Source of the DNA: Macrotrachela quadricornifera
Lineage: Eukaryota > Rotifera > Eurotatoria > Philodinida > Philodinidae
DNA: 64,000 bases
Direction of reading: 5' to 3'
Assembly: GCA_022393335.1 (NCBI GenBank)
Contig: JAJEKB010021002.1
Span: 1,092,696 to 1,156,695 of the forward strand
Shown in pieces: positions 1-12,109 of the stretch. A program made the translations under genes and the position numbers. The notes under the pieces are model-generated. The model searched no databases, had not been told where the DNA came from, and was given only the letters and a program-made list of their open reading frames with translations. Numbering within the stretch: the stretch's first letter is position 1; each line of letters opens with the position of its first letter.

Positions 1-2
1 CT

Positions 3-104
3 GATGAGGATCAAGAAAATTTTCTTTATGATAACGAAAATCTGGTTATACTTGAAGTAGGGATTGGAACATTTGAAACATATTTCACGACGAACCGCTG
101 CTAA
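3..104 (+). other. possible 3' coding tail entering from the left edge
   Basis: An open frame runs from base 3 to a TAA at 102-104 and reads as a mixed acidic and hydrophobic stretch ending in NRC. It is open at the window edge, so it could be the last exon of a gene lying to the left. No domain was recognised and chance cannot be excluded at 33 codons. Confidence 0.2.
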
Positions 105-743
105 CTTTACCTACGTTTTCCTCCAGTCATTTTTAAAAAATCCAACCGATTTCCGAATACCCATATATTCTAAAAGAGCAGTCTTTAACCCACCTTCCTA
201 TAATAAAAATAAATCTAGATTTGTTTGAGAAAAATTGAGTTTTCTAAAGCACATGAATGAGAGACCTCCTCAATATATTTATTCAGCTAAAGAACAATTT
301 TCAATTTATTAAAAGCAATGTGTACTTTGTGCACTCTGTTTTGTGGAGTAAGTGTAAAACAGGGTGTATTTTGGAGGCAGTAGGTGTTCTGTACATTTTG
401 CTTCCGCTTGGTACACTTGCTATTAGAAATACTGAAGTTAAGGGCAAGCTATATTTTAACCCCGTTAGATCTGTTTTGATCTCAAATTCTGAACATCTCT
501 GATTTTATTATAATATTAAATATTGAACACATATCTTCTCAGACAATAAGCTATATAAATTCACAATAAATATAAGCCAAGATTAAAAGAATATTGAACA
601 TAAAAAGCAAAGAAATAATTGTTATTAATAAATAAAATACAGTAGTGTATTCTTTATTCGATAAAATTCTCAATAAATAATCAACTAGACTATTTTCTAT
701 TTGTTCTAAATGAAGAAAAAATAAAATAAAAATAATAATATTT
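105..743. other. intergenic, AT-rich
   Basis: No convincing gene. An 81-codon frame at 257-502 has no recognisable domain and looks fortuitous. Several AATAAA-like hexamers occur on both strands, as expected between two gene 3' ends. Confidence 0.5.
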
Positions 744-2680
744 TCATAAAAATAAAATTACTAACTGATTTCGTTGACCTTGTAATCGTGTTCTTAACGT
801 TGTTCTATATCTCTTAACAGTAGTACGAAGTTCTGTCCTATATAATTTTGATGGTAAAACAAATATAACAAGACAAAGCATTGATGGGAGAAATGAAACA
901 AAATATCCAATAAGATATAACCATGGTTTTCGAGTTGATTCAATACAACCTGAAACAAAAGATATAATTAAACGTGGTAAAGCAAGAATAGTTAAAAGTA
1001 TTGGAGCGATTAATAAATGACGATGACGTTGAAGTTGTTGTAATAATAATGAACGATGACGGGATTCTGTATTTTCCACACGTGTTTTTTGTCTAGCTGT
1101 CATTACAATAATAATAATAGCTGACATAATATTAGTAATAAATGGAATAAAAAAATGAAATATATGAATAAATTTATCATAAAATTGAATATTAGATGGA
1201 TAAGTAAGAATACACCAAATACGTTTTTCATCATCATTATCATTACTATTTAAAAGACGTCGATAAATTGGATCATGAATTGTTGTTGAAATCATAAAAA
1301 TAATTAATATAATAATCATATATTTAGCCATTTTAATACTCTTTTTTTTACTAAATTTTGGTCCTTTAATTGCATTAAATGCTCTTTCTGTAGCAACACA
1401 TGCATTTAACCATTTATCCATATATAAACAAATTCTTAATATAAAATCAATTGAATGACATTGAATATTAAGAAATGAATGATTTGTAATATATGATATT
1501 TGTGTTATAAGTAATATTAAATATTTTAATAATAATATAATTGAAATAATTATAGTTGTTATTGATGTTCCTAATAAATACAAACCACATCCAACTTTTT
1601 GTGTTTCTTTATTCATAAATGTAATTAATGATAATATTCCATTTATAAAACCTATAATAAACATAATTATTGTTAATGATAAACTAAATTTAATAATAAA
1701 TGTTTGATAATTAATATTAATATTTGGTTGAATATGATAACCTAAGATTCCATCAAGTGATAAATCAAATATATTTGAAATAAATTCACATCTTATTCCA
1801 TAAGTACATTTTGGACAAATACATATTGATGTTTGTGGACAAATTAAATTATCTTGTAAACATTGTGCACCATGTTCACAATTACTTAAACCAAAGCAAT
1901 CATGTTTTATTAATGAATTAAATTCAAAACAATTAGATAAACGATTTATACCAAATTCATAACAAAAACAAAAATAATTTTCATCATAAAAACAAGATAA
2001 TAATGGTTTATGATTTCTTTGACATGGTAAATGATAATATTTAATTCGACGAATAATATGATAATTAATTATAGTTTCATTAAATATTTCATTTATATGT
2101 TTACAATGATCTGATGAATCAATTCTTTTTGATATATTTATTTTTTGATTCGATGTTTTTTCAACAGTAATTAAATAATAATTATTATTAAAAAGTTCAA
2201 TAAAAGCAATATGAAATGGATGTGACCAACGAATACTAATTGAATTTTGATTAAGAGGAATATTTTTAAAAGTAGAACCATTTTCTGATGGACCATTATC
2301 AATAGCTCGAATAAAATGAATTAACATAACATTTGGTAAAATAATATTTTTATCAAATGATAATATTATTTCATTATCAATTATTTCACATCGTTTTCCA
2401 CTAAAACCTTTTGGACAAATACATATAAATTTTTCATTAGATATTATATATTCATCAATAGGTATACATTGACCACCATTTAAACATGTCGAAGTTTCAT
2501 TAGATTGACAAATTGTATGTTTCAATAAACAACGAGAACTCCATTTGTTCAAAGGACAAATACAAATTGATCGATTATTTGATAAAATTCCAATACATAA
2601 TGAATCAGCTGAACACATACATTTATAAGATATATTACAAGATTTTCCAGACCAACCAGAATTACATTGACAAAAACTAA
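744..2680 (-). pseudogene. 3' half of transposon-split LDLR-A/EGF/7TM receptor gene
   Basis: Encodes the C-terminal part of a large cell-surface receptor. Reading inward from the break are the rest of an EGF module (CQCNSGWSGKSC), a second EGF module (CLNGGQC then CICPKGFSGKRC), a cysteine-rich linker, a third EGF-like module (CEHGAQC then CICPKC), and a seven-helix rhodopsin-like domain. The domain starts near residue 307 of the 624-residue open frame and has an ERAF motif after helix 3, in the DRY position. The frame ends with an Arg-rich cytoplasmic tail. The long open frame begins at an internal Met (2618), but coding continues in frame to 2680, where the transposon starts after the target duplication. 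Joined to 13512-16326 it gives one uninterrupted 1583-codon frame. Ligand unknown; adhesion or lipoprotein-type sensing is only an inference from the modules. In this allele the receptor cannot be made intact. Confidence 0.85.
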
Positions 2681-2688
2681 GATTTTTT
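2681..2688. repeat. left 8-bp target-site duplication GATTTTTT
   Basis: GATTTTTT directly precedes the transposon terminus ACGTAGGATATC. The identical octamer follows the other terminus at 13512-13519. Confidence 0.85.
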
Positions 2689-3431
2689 ACGTAGGATATC
2701 TTATCACCCGATTCGAGTATTTCTTCTCCCGATTCGATTCCAAATGGATTCCAATCTCGTTATCTTGGTTTCCAAGTGTAACTTGACGAGCTCTATCGAT
2801 TCCAAGCACCTATTCCCCTCATACACCCCCCCTAACCCCCCGAAACCCAAAAAATCACTAAAAACTACCTAAAAAAAACCTAAAAAACACGCCAATTTCA
2901 GAAATGTCATTCCCGATTCGTTCCTAAGCCGATTCCAATGAAACCAAGTAGGTTTCCAAGTGTAACTCGATGAGCTCTATCGATTCCAGGGATTTTTTTT
3001 CTCACACGACCTTTCTTTACCCTCAAAATATCCCAAAAACCTGCAAAAAATGCTAAATTTCCTCGAAATACCCTTCCCGATTCGCTTCCAAGTCGATTCC
3101 AATGAAATCAAATAGGTTTCCAAGTGTAACTCGATGAGCTCTATCGATTCCAGGGGTCTGTTTTCTCACAAGACCTTTCTTTACCCTGAAAATACCCCAA
3201 AAACCTGTCAAAACGGCCAAATATCCTAGAAATACCCTTCCCGATTCGCTTCCAAGTCGATTCCAATGAAACCAAGTAGGTTTCCAAGTGTAACTCGATG
3301 AGCTCTATCGATTCCAGGGATTTGTTTTCTCACAAGACCTTTCTTTACCCTGAAAATACCCCAAAAACCTGTAAAAACGTTCAAATTTCCTCGAAATACC
3401 CTTCCCGATTCGCTTCGAAGCCGATTCCAAT
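2689..3431 (+). repeat. left terminal inverted repeat, tandem-unit array
   Basis: Four copies of an anchor reading GAGCTCTATCGATTCCA occur with final T of CTATCGAT at 2800, 2984, 3148 and 3312. Spacings are 184, 164 and 164 bp. The outermost unit has a distinctive C-rich stretch (2822-2850), mirrored in the outermost right unit. The array ends near 3431, after which the two ends diverge. Confidence 0.85.
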
Positions 3432-4357
3432 AGAATTGATGATGATTCTAGATAGATTTCAACTTGGTCTTTTGATTACACACCCCATTCATGAATTTGG
3501 TTTGTGTTTGTGCCTAAAAAGTTGCGAATTACTTTATTGCTGGTAGCCAATGATATTCACAAACGAAAGTTATTGTAATTTGCAGATTTGTATTTTATTT
3601 TCAGAAAAATAAAGAATGATTACAATACAGAGCACACTTTTTAATGGAATTTATCTCAAAAGAAATAAAACTATTAACTATATTAATAAGCGAAATTTGT
3701 ATTACAGAAGAAAATATTTTTTTCACTTTCTCAAATCTTGAGCGGAAAAATGAATATTATAAAAATTAAAGAGATGATCAATTTTCTAAAGAAAGAATTT
3801 ATGATTATAATTTCCATGTCAAAATATATTCGATATGTTGCTAATTGAATTACATTACATTTTGAATAATAAATTGTATATATAAGATTAGTTCTCTTTC
3901 GATAGGTCAGATATTCATCTAAACGGATCCTGTGGCAATGGGTTTTATCTTTGAAATGAAAAATTGTTAAAACAAAATCTGATATCATAAAGAAAAAATA
4001 AGATGTGGAAGAAAAGACGTTGCTTTTTCGATACGATCGTCTACAAGATTGTATTATGCTTTGCTTTTCATCATCTAAGTGGTGTACCTGATTAGATAGA
4101 TGAAAAGATATTATATGAAAAAATTATTTTTCTCGTCGGATGTCGTCAAATGAATTTTTTCTATATGGCGGTATTGTAATATCCATTGGTCGGCTTGAAA
4201 TATTTGTTTAATAGTGAAGAAAAAAACGTCATTCATTTATTCTCAGTTAATCACATAGATCGACAACAGCTATTTATTTAATCACAAATTCTAATACTGC
4301 TCTTGGCTGAATCAGGAAATTGGTTTTATTACAATTTAATTATATTGATATAGTCAA
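3432..4357. other. non-coding 5' region of transposon
   Basis: AT-rich sequence between the left repeat array and the transposase start. An 85-codon minus frame at 3731-3988 shows no domain and is probably chance. The transposase promoter should lie here, but no element was assigned with confidence. Confidence 0.4.
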
Positions 4358-7300
4358 ATGATGTCTGATCCGAATTCACATAAAGTAGGTAAGGATATTT
4401 GGACACTTACTAGTCTAGAAGAAATAGTTGCTGCTATTGCTTCACTTGGTGATCGTTATAAAGAACTAAATGAGGAGACATGGCGATTAAATGCTAAAAC
4501 AAAATTATCGACTTCACTTTGGGAGCAACTTATTAAAAAATTAGAACTTGATAATACTGAAAAAAGGCGCCACTCTTTGTACAATATATGGAGATCAACA
4601 GTTCATTGCGTTCCTGAACGTGTCAAAAAAGAATTAGAAAGAAGAAAGAAAAATATAATTGATGAAGATAATGATAATATCAATGCAGAAGAAGAAGTAT
4701 CTGTTCAAAAGAATAATAATGTACAATTAATGCCTGACCCATCATTACCGTTACCTGAACCGCCGAATACACGTACTCGTAAGGCAAAAACTCTAAATGA
4801 TAATATTATTGAACAGTCAACTGTCAGTGAAGTATCATTTATTTTGACTGCAGCTGAATGGAAAGCTGTAGTTAGTTGCACAAAAAAAGAATTACATAAG
4901 GGTTGGACAAAAATATTTTCCGACAAACTAACTTCATGTGGAATAACATGTGCATTACAATTTTTTAAAACACACATTAAAAAAGGAAAAAGAAAACGAC
5001 ATTGTAAATATTTTTGGTGTCGTTCTAAGTGCACTGGTGAGTATTGCACTAGATCATATTTTATTAAACTTGTAGGTAGTGTGGATTTCAACGGATCACC
5101 AACATTTCGTACACAAATCTCAGGTACAGAAAGACATGATGCTGAAATTGCAACAATGAAACGTCAACTATGTGGAGAGGAACGGTATTGTGTCGGTGAG
5201 GAGTTGTCTTATTTATTACACTTAGAAACTACATTGTGATGATCTATTTATTTTAGGAAAGCGAGCAAATGAAATTGGTCCTTTAGCAGTATTTCGTGAA
5301 CAAGTAGAAGCTGCTGATGAGAATTTGCTCGCAGCAGGGAATTACACTGAATGTAATACAATTGAAGTAATAAAAAAAGCAGCGGTCGATTATCGTAAAA
5401 AACATCAAATAGACGAAAATATTTACACAGCATGTCGCATTATTGCTTCTGCTTATGATAAAGCAGATGTCACGTCCACTAGTGTGAAAGGTGAGTGATT
5501 AATATATTAGAAGAAAATATTTTGTCTTTTTTTCTCAGGATACGTTCAAGTTTCTGGTGAAATGCCATTTCGTGCACATCTTTTTTCTGAACCACAAATT
5601 GAGTTATATGCCAATTATTGTAAAAAGGAAAAATATTCATATGTTCATGTCGATGCTACGGGTGGTGTCTTAAAACGCATTTCCGGACAAGATCAAACAT
5701 TACTTTATACAATGGTTTTCAAAGATGGAACTGATTCTATTAATACTATTCCGCTTGCACACGCATTTCTTTCAAATCATACGGTTCCTAGCATTACTTA
5801 TTTCTTAGGAAACGTAGCACAAGAAATTACCGACTTAAAAAAAAAATTAATTCGTCCTTCTTTTTTTGTAATTGATTTTTCTGCTGCTCTTATGAATTCT
5901 ATTCTTCAAGCATTCAATCAAGAAAGTATCAATACTCATTTAAATCGATGTTGGAATGTTTTAAATCGAAGTTATAACACTGTACAACTGCGAGAATTAT
6001 CATTTATACATTTATGTTGTGCTCATGTAATTAAAGCCATAGCAAGAAGCTTAAATGCTGCATGTATAGATAAAAAAATTCGACGAGGTATATTACATAT
6101 ATTTATGCTTATTTTATGTGGCAATAATCTCAATCAATTATATGATATTCTTGGCTTAGTGATTGATATATTCGGTGACCCAGACGAACAGAACGCAAGA
6201 GAAAAATTCGAAAAATTACTCTCTCTTGAATTAGATATAGATGAAGAAAGTGTTACTTTATTATCTGATCACAAGAAAACATTAGAAGAAGCGAAAAAGG
6301 AAAATGATAAATTAAAAGTTGTAGATGAATATTTTCGTTCAAGTACTGCTATTATCCATCAATCACCTTTTAATATAGAAGCTATTCGACGTTATCCTCA
6401 TCTTAAAACTCTCATTAATAACAAATCCAAGTATGATACAAATGTTAATCCATTATTTTCTCCACTTCTTATCCGTATTTTCTATCGATGGTGGGCGTAT
6501 TTACCATTATGGACAGGCGTACTATGGAATTTTGAAGAACGATATTCAAATAATCTGGAAATTAATGCATCTGTTATATATAATCCAATACGTCATTCAA
6601 ATGCAGTTATTGAGAGTTATTTTCGTACATTTAAAAATAGCATTTTAAAACAGAAAGTTGGCACTCAACCACAAAAAATAATCGAAGAACTATATCGAAG
6701 CATCCAAGTACAACTTAAAGCTCTTCAATACGAAGTAACACAAAGTTCAAAAGGAAGAAAACGAAAAATGAACCGAGATGGAGGTTGGGCTAAAAAAGGT
6801 ATTGGTAAAAAATGCCGAAATCTATATGGAAAAGCAATTGATGCATTTGCATCAAAATATAATCTTTCAAAAATGAAAAATGCTCAACCGAATAAAGTTA
6901 CAAAAGACAACAGGTATAATCTTTAAATTTAAAATACTGTAACATTATTTCTCTCTTTAGTGAAGAGGATACCGCCTCGAGCGTTTCATCATCAGATCAA
7001 TCTCCAACTCCTCTTGATGAATTAAATGATAAGATCTGTTCGAGGTAAGACAAAAATTTTTTTTTTCATACAGACGGATACTTAATTTTTTTTCCAGAGA
7101 ACCTTCTGTGTCAAGTAACAACAGTTCTCGATCATCCTCACCTAAATCTGTTATAGTGGTAAGTAACGAATATTCTATTAATGATCGATTGAATTCAGAT
7201 AAATCGACATCCGACGATCAACAAAGTAAACTTCCAGTTAAAATTGACTTTGATAACGATGACCTCAACAACAACATGTTTTCCATTCTGGACACAGTGT

Positions 7301-8590
7301 ATTCTAGTGACAATCGTATGTATTAATATCGAAGTTTTGGATTAGGAAGATAAATTTTTCTTAATCTAGAATACATGTTACCAACTACTCAACCTTCGTA
7401 TCACCCAGAGGCACTGATTGATGGTCATTTAATGCAATGGCCACGATTTGGAATAAAAGAAGTCATTTTCAGGGGTAATTAAAGAATAAAAAATTAATGT
7501 TTTGTTCGCTGTAGGTAATTTCATATAATCTTTTTTTTTAAGGTCGATCTTATACTCTCACTAATACTTGTCCTACAGATTCGGCATTATTTGCATTATA
7601 TTTTATATATAAAACTGATATTAATATTGCTGGGACATTAAATCATGCACCTAAAACATCAGCATATTCAACACTTGTTAAAACTTTTCGTACAGTTGAA
7701 AAAGAAGGTTGGGATGCTGCTCGTCTTAGCTGGTTGCATGAGCATGGTATCTTACAACATGCCGCTGAGAAAAAAAGTCTTTTTGGCTCAGCAGACAAAC
7801 AAGTATTTCATTTTCTTATGCGTGAACAACAGCATTCTTCTCAGATTGAATGTTCAAGAGTTCAATGCAAAAAAAGAAGACGTAACCGAACAAACACAGA
7901 ATTGTGTCTTTTGTGAGTATCGTTTATTCGAATTGCTTTTTTAAACAATAAAATTTTGTTGTTAGCACGTTTGAAGATTACATTCGAGATTTTAATAACG
8001 AAACTACTGATGCTTGTGATATAATGATGGTACGATCTGATGAAATAACTACAGAAGAAGCACGTGAATATAAATATCGAAGTGTTACAATGCTAACAAC
8101 TGATGGACAGCCAGACGAGTATGATTATGTCACGTTATTTTATTTTTTCTAATAATATTGAATTTTTTCTTCTTCTTTATAGGCATGCATGGGTATGCAA
8201 TGCCACTGCTCATGTGTCTGTGGCTAATTTTACACATAGTCATCCGCCGATTATCATAGTTAACATCAGACATTTACCAAAAAATAAAAAAGGATCTGAT
8301 GATCGTTCTCCTCAATTACTTGATTTAATACGCGAGATAAAAATCAATTCTATAAAGTAAATTATTTAAACGTTTATTTTTTTTTCTAACTTTTTGTAAT
8401 TTTTATTGTCAGATACAGACTGGGAGCGGTAATACATCATAGATATCAACCTGTTGAACATTTTACCGCTACTCTCCTCGGTAGTGACGGTCAACTATAT
8501 TTATACGACGATTTAAAAGGTGTAAAAAAATTGTCAACTTCAACAGACAAAATAGTCTATGCAGTTTATACTCAAATCTATACAATTTGA
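4358..8590 (+). CDS. DDE transposase fused to a USP-like cysteine peptidase
   Basis: Ten exons: 4358-5195, 5257-5490, 5539-6913, 6961-7044, 7098-7315, 7370-7474, 7543-7912, 7966-8118, 8183-8356, 8413-8590. They total 3729 nt, a 1242-residue protein, and every intron is GT-AG and 48-68 bp. Residues 1-210 are a charged N-terminal region. Residues 216-235 hold a Cys-rich, FLYWCH/WRKY-like knot (CKYFWCRSKCTGEYC). The likely catalytic acids are D396 (HVDATGG), D470 (VIDFSA) and E716 (HSNAVIESYF). A CxxH motif (CCAH, 517-520) sits between D and E, as in Mutator-like transposases. A Ser-rich linker (about 820-900) leads to a C-terminal domain with the order Cys-His-Asp of ubiquitin-specific proteases: C961 in NTCPTDSALFAL, H1200 in VEHFTATL and D1216/D1217 in LYLYDDLKG. 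The transposase should cut at the tandem-unit ends. The peptidase may deubiquitinate the transposase or a host factor (inference). All key residues appear present. Confidence 0.75.
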
Positions 8591-9552
8591 CAGCTATTGT
8601 ATTATTCAATTGTTCCTTTCTTATTTGTTTTACAACTGATATTTCTGTTAGAAAATTTTGTTGAAGAAAATGAAATAAAACATGATTGTCAAAAAAAAAC
8701 ATATATACGATAATTGATCACATATCCAAATATGATTATCTATTTATTCCAATCAATTCATCGTTCATCAATATAAAAATAAAAGAATGAAAAGAAAATT
8801 TTTTATTTGTGATATATAAACTTGAAAGATTTTTAGTCAACATTAACATAAAATGATTGATGAATAAGAGTAGTTATAAATTTTGATGCATTGATTCTAT
8901 TAGATTTATAAAAATAATTTGATAGCAAAAGAGTAATATGTATATATTTAAAAGGCTCATATTATTATTCTTCCTCACCTTCAGATATATTTGAATCAAT
9001 AAATAAAATTATTCATTGAAGAAAATAACATAGTGCCATAAGGGATAAATAAGATGACCGATTGAATAGACGTCAGCTCATAATAGGCACAAATTAGACG
9101 GATATATGTCTATGTCATTTTGATTGACTTGTAAACAATAACACTTATTTATCAGTATGTACAAAGTTGAAGCTCATCATCGAAGAAAAAAAGGATAAAT
9201 GAACAGAGGACTAAATAGAAAATCATGTAAAAGACAACTCATTCATATATGACAAATACTCGTATTATTTTTGATAAATATATATTCAAATAATAGTATG
9301 TATTCATATACATCAATGTTCTTTTTCTTTTTCATTGCAATATCATTGTTTTGCTCATAAATACATCAAAGAAGAAACATAAAAGAAAGAATAAAATCGT
9401 CTAACTTGTTGAGGTTCACTCTTTGAAAGTACCCATTATCAACAAGGTTACATTGATGAACAAATATGTAATTTAATTATCTATTGGATCCACAAATCTT
9501 TATATATACAGCCAAAAAAGCAGGATAATTTTCATTCAATAAAATAACTATC
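8591..9552. other. non-coding spacer inside transposon
   Basis: AT-rich spacer between the transposase stop and the first cargo gene. No open frame of interest, no repeat unit and no RNA gene was recognised. It must contain the transposase 3' end and the promoter of the small membrane protein gene. Confidence 0.4.
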
Positions 9553-10152
9553 ATGCATTCAATTATCTTCTTCTCTACTCTTTTCACATTCGCCATATCT
9601 GCTCATGTAAGTTAATCTCATTGATGTATATCGATTCTTATAATTCATTTCAATATTATAGATTTATAGTAATTACGAGCAGTACGTTGAATATGAAATT
9701 TCAAACAAAAACACCACTACCATTATTCCTCATAACACCACCATACCTCTTGTCATTACCACCACAAATATTATTGATAAAGCTAAAAGCGCCTCAAAAA
9801 CAATTAAAGATTATACTGAATCTTTTGCTATTCTTTTTCCTTCTGTCTTCGGTGCTATCACAGTAATTTATGCAATATTAATGTATGTAATTAAATTTTA
9901 TAAAAATAATTTTAAATTTAAAGTAAGAAATTATTTAAATTTTTTTTTTATTAATGGTAACTTCTTTTAGTGGTCTTGGGTAACAATTAAATCGCCGGCA
10001 GAATATGAACGTCGTCGTCGAAGAACAAATGGTGAATAAATAACGATCAGTTTCTATTTATGATTTTTTTTTTCCTTTTAGATGAAGTTACTTCAAATGA
10101 AAATTCGCCACGTATTGAAGAAGTATATAATTCAATAGATGCCATTGTATAA
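9553..10152 (+). CDS. small type I membrane protein (transposon cargo)
   Basis: Four exons (9553-9606, 9662-9922, 9971-10031, 10082-10152) sum to 447 nt, 148 residues; each junction is GT-AG and keeps the frame. Exon 1 is exactly a signal peptide (MHSIIFFSTLFTFAISAH). The ectodomain of about 55 residues is rich in Thr, Ile and Asn with several N-x-T sites. One transmembrane helix (about residues 74-98, FAILFPSVFGAITVIYAIL) follows, then a basic cytoplasmic tail with an Arg run (YERRRRR). The C-terminus holds EVYNSI, which fits a YxxI sorting-type motif. No family was recognised. It sits in the same orientation as the transposase and the glycoprotein gene, so it probably travels as cargo. Function unknown. 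The four consistent splice joints make a real gene likely despite the small size. Confidence 0.65.
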
Positions 10153-10603
10153 ATTTTCTTTTTTTTTCTTATGTTTATATCTTATTTGTTTGTCTTATTT
10201 ATTTAATAAATTACAAAATATTTCTTTTAATAGATGAAATATATTGACTTGTTTATTTGATGTTCTTATATCAAATCGATGTATCTTTATCAACTTGATG
10301 ATAAAGAAAATATCAAAAAGATATATATCTTGTTTGTGATGATCAAATGAATTTTTAATCGTGTGTCGAAGAGAACACATTCGCGAGATATCTTTTTATA
10401 TATTATAACAAACTTTCACTCTTTTTTTCTTCCAACCATTTCTCATCGTTTTTTTTTGATAATTTTTTCTTGTATACAGACACATATATATATATAATAG
10501 GCAATTTGAAGAAAACATTCTTTTGCCCGATCTGTTATTCACATAATATTTCGTAACACAAGTTTCAATCATCGATATAAATATTCATTTCCATTGAGTT
10601 AAG
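10153..10603. other. non-coding spacer inside transposon
   Basis: AT-rich spacer. A TATAAATA at 10576-10583 lies only about 20 bp before the next ATG, probably too close to serve as its TATA box. No other feature was seen. Confidence 0.35.
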
Positions 10604-12109
10604 ATGCTTGATGTTTCTAAATCAGTGTTAGTGTATTCCATGATTAACTGCATTACAGTTGTTACACTTGTCTCCATAAGAGAATTGTCAACTGATGATA
10701 TCATTGTTAATATCAATAAAGGTTATGCTCTTCAACGTATTGGTACTTATTCAACGAATATGGTAGAAGAAGTTGTGCATACATTTTTATCACTCGATAA
10801 TTTTTGTGCCGTACAAACAACGAACGCTGTGTGTAAATATACTTCATCATCGCCAGCGACAAACATTATTGAACTTGCCACTATAATAACATCTGATCAT
10901 ATAAGACACACATCATTTAGTTATGACAGAGATAATGCGTCACAATTGATTGCAAAAGATTTAAACCGTGTTCTTGTACAACATAAGTCAAATGAATTTC
11001 TTCGAGATACTCAATCAAATATTCATTTTATTAATGACAAATTTTATTATAGCAATAATGCCGCCAAATTATCACCAGCAACAACTTCTATTAATACCGT
11101 TGATAATAATAATAATATACTACAGTTTCGTCCAACATCAGTAGATATGATTATGAAACAAATTAACAACAACAAAATAAGTTTTGAATATTTGTCTCTT
11201 GCTGATTTAAAATTGTTTTTAACAATTGTATTTTCCAATCTTGATAATTCGTACAAGATTAATGATGTTGAAGATTCTTTAAATGCTTTTTCTCAAATAG
11301 TCATTGGACAATCTATCTATGCTCTACGTTATTGTGGATTAAATAGACAACATTCATTGTCTTCAAAACCATGTCTAGTAATTTCAACATTATTTATACG
11401 AACTCCATCAAACAGTCCATCAGTTTATTCAATTTATCGTTTGTTTCCGTTACCAGTAGTTACTAATGGTAATAAATATATTTATTCTGATCTTCCAAAA
11501 ATCATAGGAATTAATTCTGTTGAACAAACACTAATTATGTGGAACAATCTATTTAATAACAATAAATGCACATTCTCACCTATCGTGTTATGTCATATCA
11601 CACCTATTTCAATATCATTATTGTCATCGTCATGTCTATCTCAATTATTTGACGATTACCAATCTGTTTCAAATATGTGTCAAGTAAGTCGAACACAAAA
11701 TATTGAAAAAGCCGTATTACGCATTGATGATGGACTATGGCTATTTTATAATACGAATCGTACATTTTACTGTCAAGTTTATTCGCATCTATTTCAATTG
11801 ACTGAAACTATGTCAATTGATGCACCAGCCATTGTACGTATACCGTGTCATAAGACAATGATATGTCCGGATTTTCAATTACCTATCACGACGTGTAAAA
11901 CAAATCGAATTATCGTCACACCTGGTTTTGAGTTCAATATTCTAAATTTACCTCAATTTGTCGTACCAATTAAAAACATGACACAAACGCTTATGTCACT
12001 TCATCATATACAGCTAGAAAAATCAATCAAAGAAATGATATCGACTTTCTCATTAAAACAATCAAATTTTCAAGATACACTCCGTGAATTTGCATTATAT
12101 ATTTTATGA
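10604..12109 (+). CDS. secreted or envelope-like glycoprotein (transposon cargo), cut at membrane anchor
   Basis: A single-exon frame of 501 residues. It starts with a hydrophobic signal (about residues 6-24) and has a long ectodomain with cysteines and N-glycosylation sites (NRT, NMT). Its C-terminal third is Cys-spaced and then heptad-like just before residue 501. This layout recalls the stem region of F-type envelope proteins of insect retroelements and baculoviruses, but the resemblance is by eye and weak. The frame ends with TGA at the start of a hydrophobic stretch. Sequence beyond the TGA stays open to about 12223 and would encode a membrane span and basic tail. As it stands the product would be soluble or loosely attached; whether TGA is a lesion, is read through, or is natural is unknown. 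No GT donor precedes the stop, so an intron is not an obvious escape. Could instead be an unrelated surface protein. Confidence 0.5.
   Translation: MLDVSKSVLVYSMINCITVVTLVSIRELSTDDIIVNINKGYALQRIGTYSTNMVEEVVHTFLSLDNFCAVQTTNAVCKYTSSSPATNIIELATIITSDHIRHTSFSYDRDNASQLIAKDLNRVLVQHKSNEFLRDTQSNIHFINDKFYYSNNAAKLSPATTSINTVDNNNNILQFRPTSVDMIMKQINNNKISFEYLSLADLKLFLTIVFSNLDNSYKINDVEDSLNAFSQIVIGQSIYALRYCGLNRQHSLSSKPCLVISTLFIRTPSNSPSVYSIYRLFPLPVVTNGNKYIYSDLPKIIGINSVEQTLIMWNNLFNNNKCTFSPIVLCHITPISISLLSSSCLSQLFDDYQSVSNMCQVSRTQNIEKAVLRIDDGLWLFYNTNRTFYCQVYSHLFQLTETMSIDAPAIVRIPCHKTMICPDFQLPITTCKTNRIIVTPGFEFNILNLPQFVVPIKNMTQTLMSLHHIQLEKSIKEMISTFSLKQSNFQDTLREFALYIL

Noticed and set aside
4705..5091. 128-codon minus frame inside the transposase gene
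   Set aside because: Antisense shadow of exon 1.
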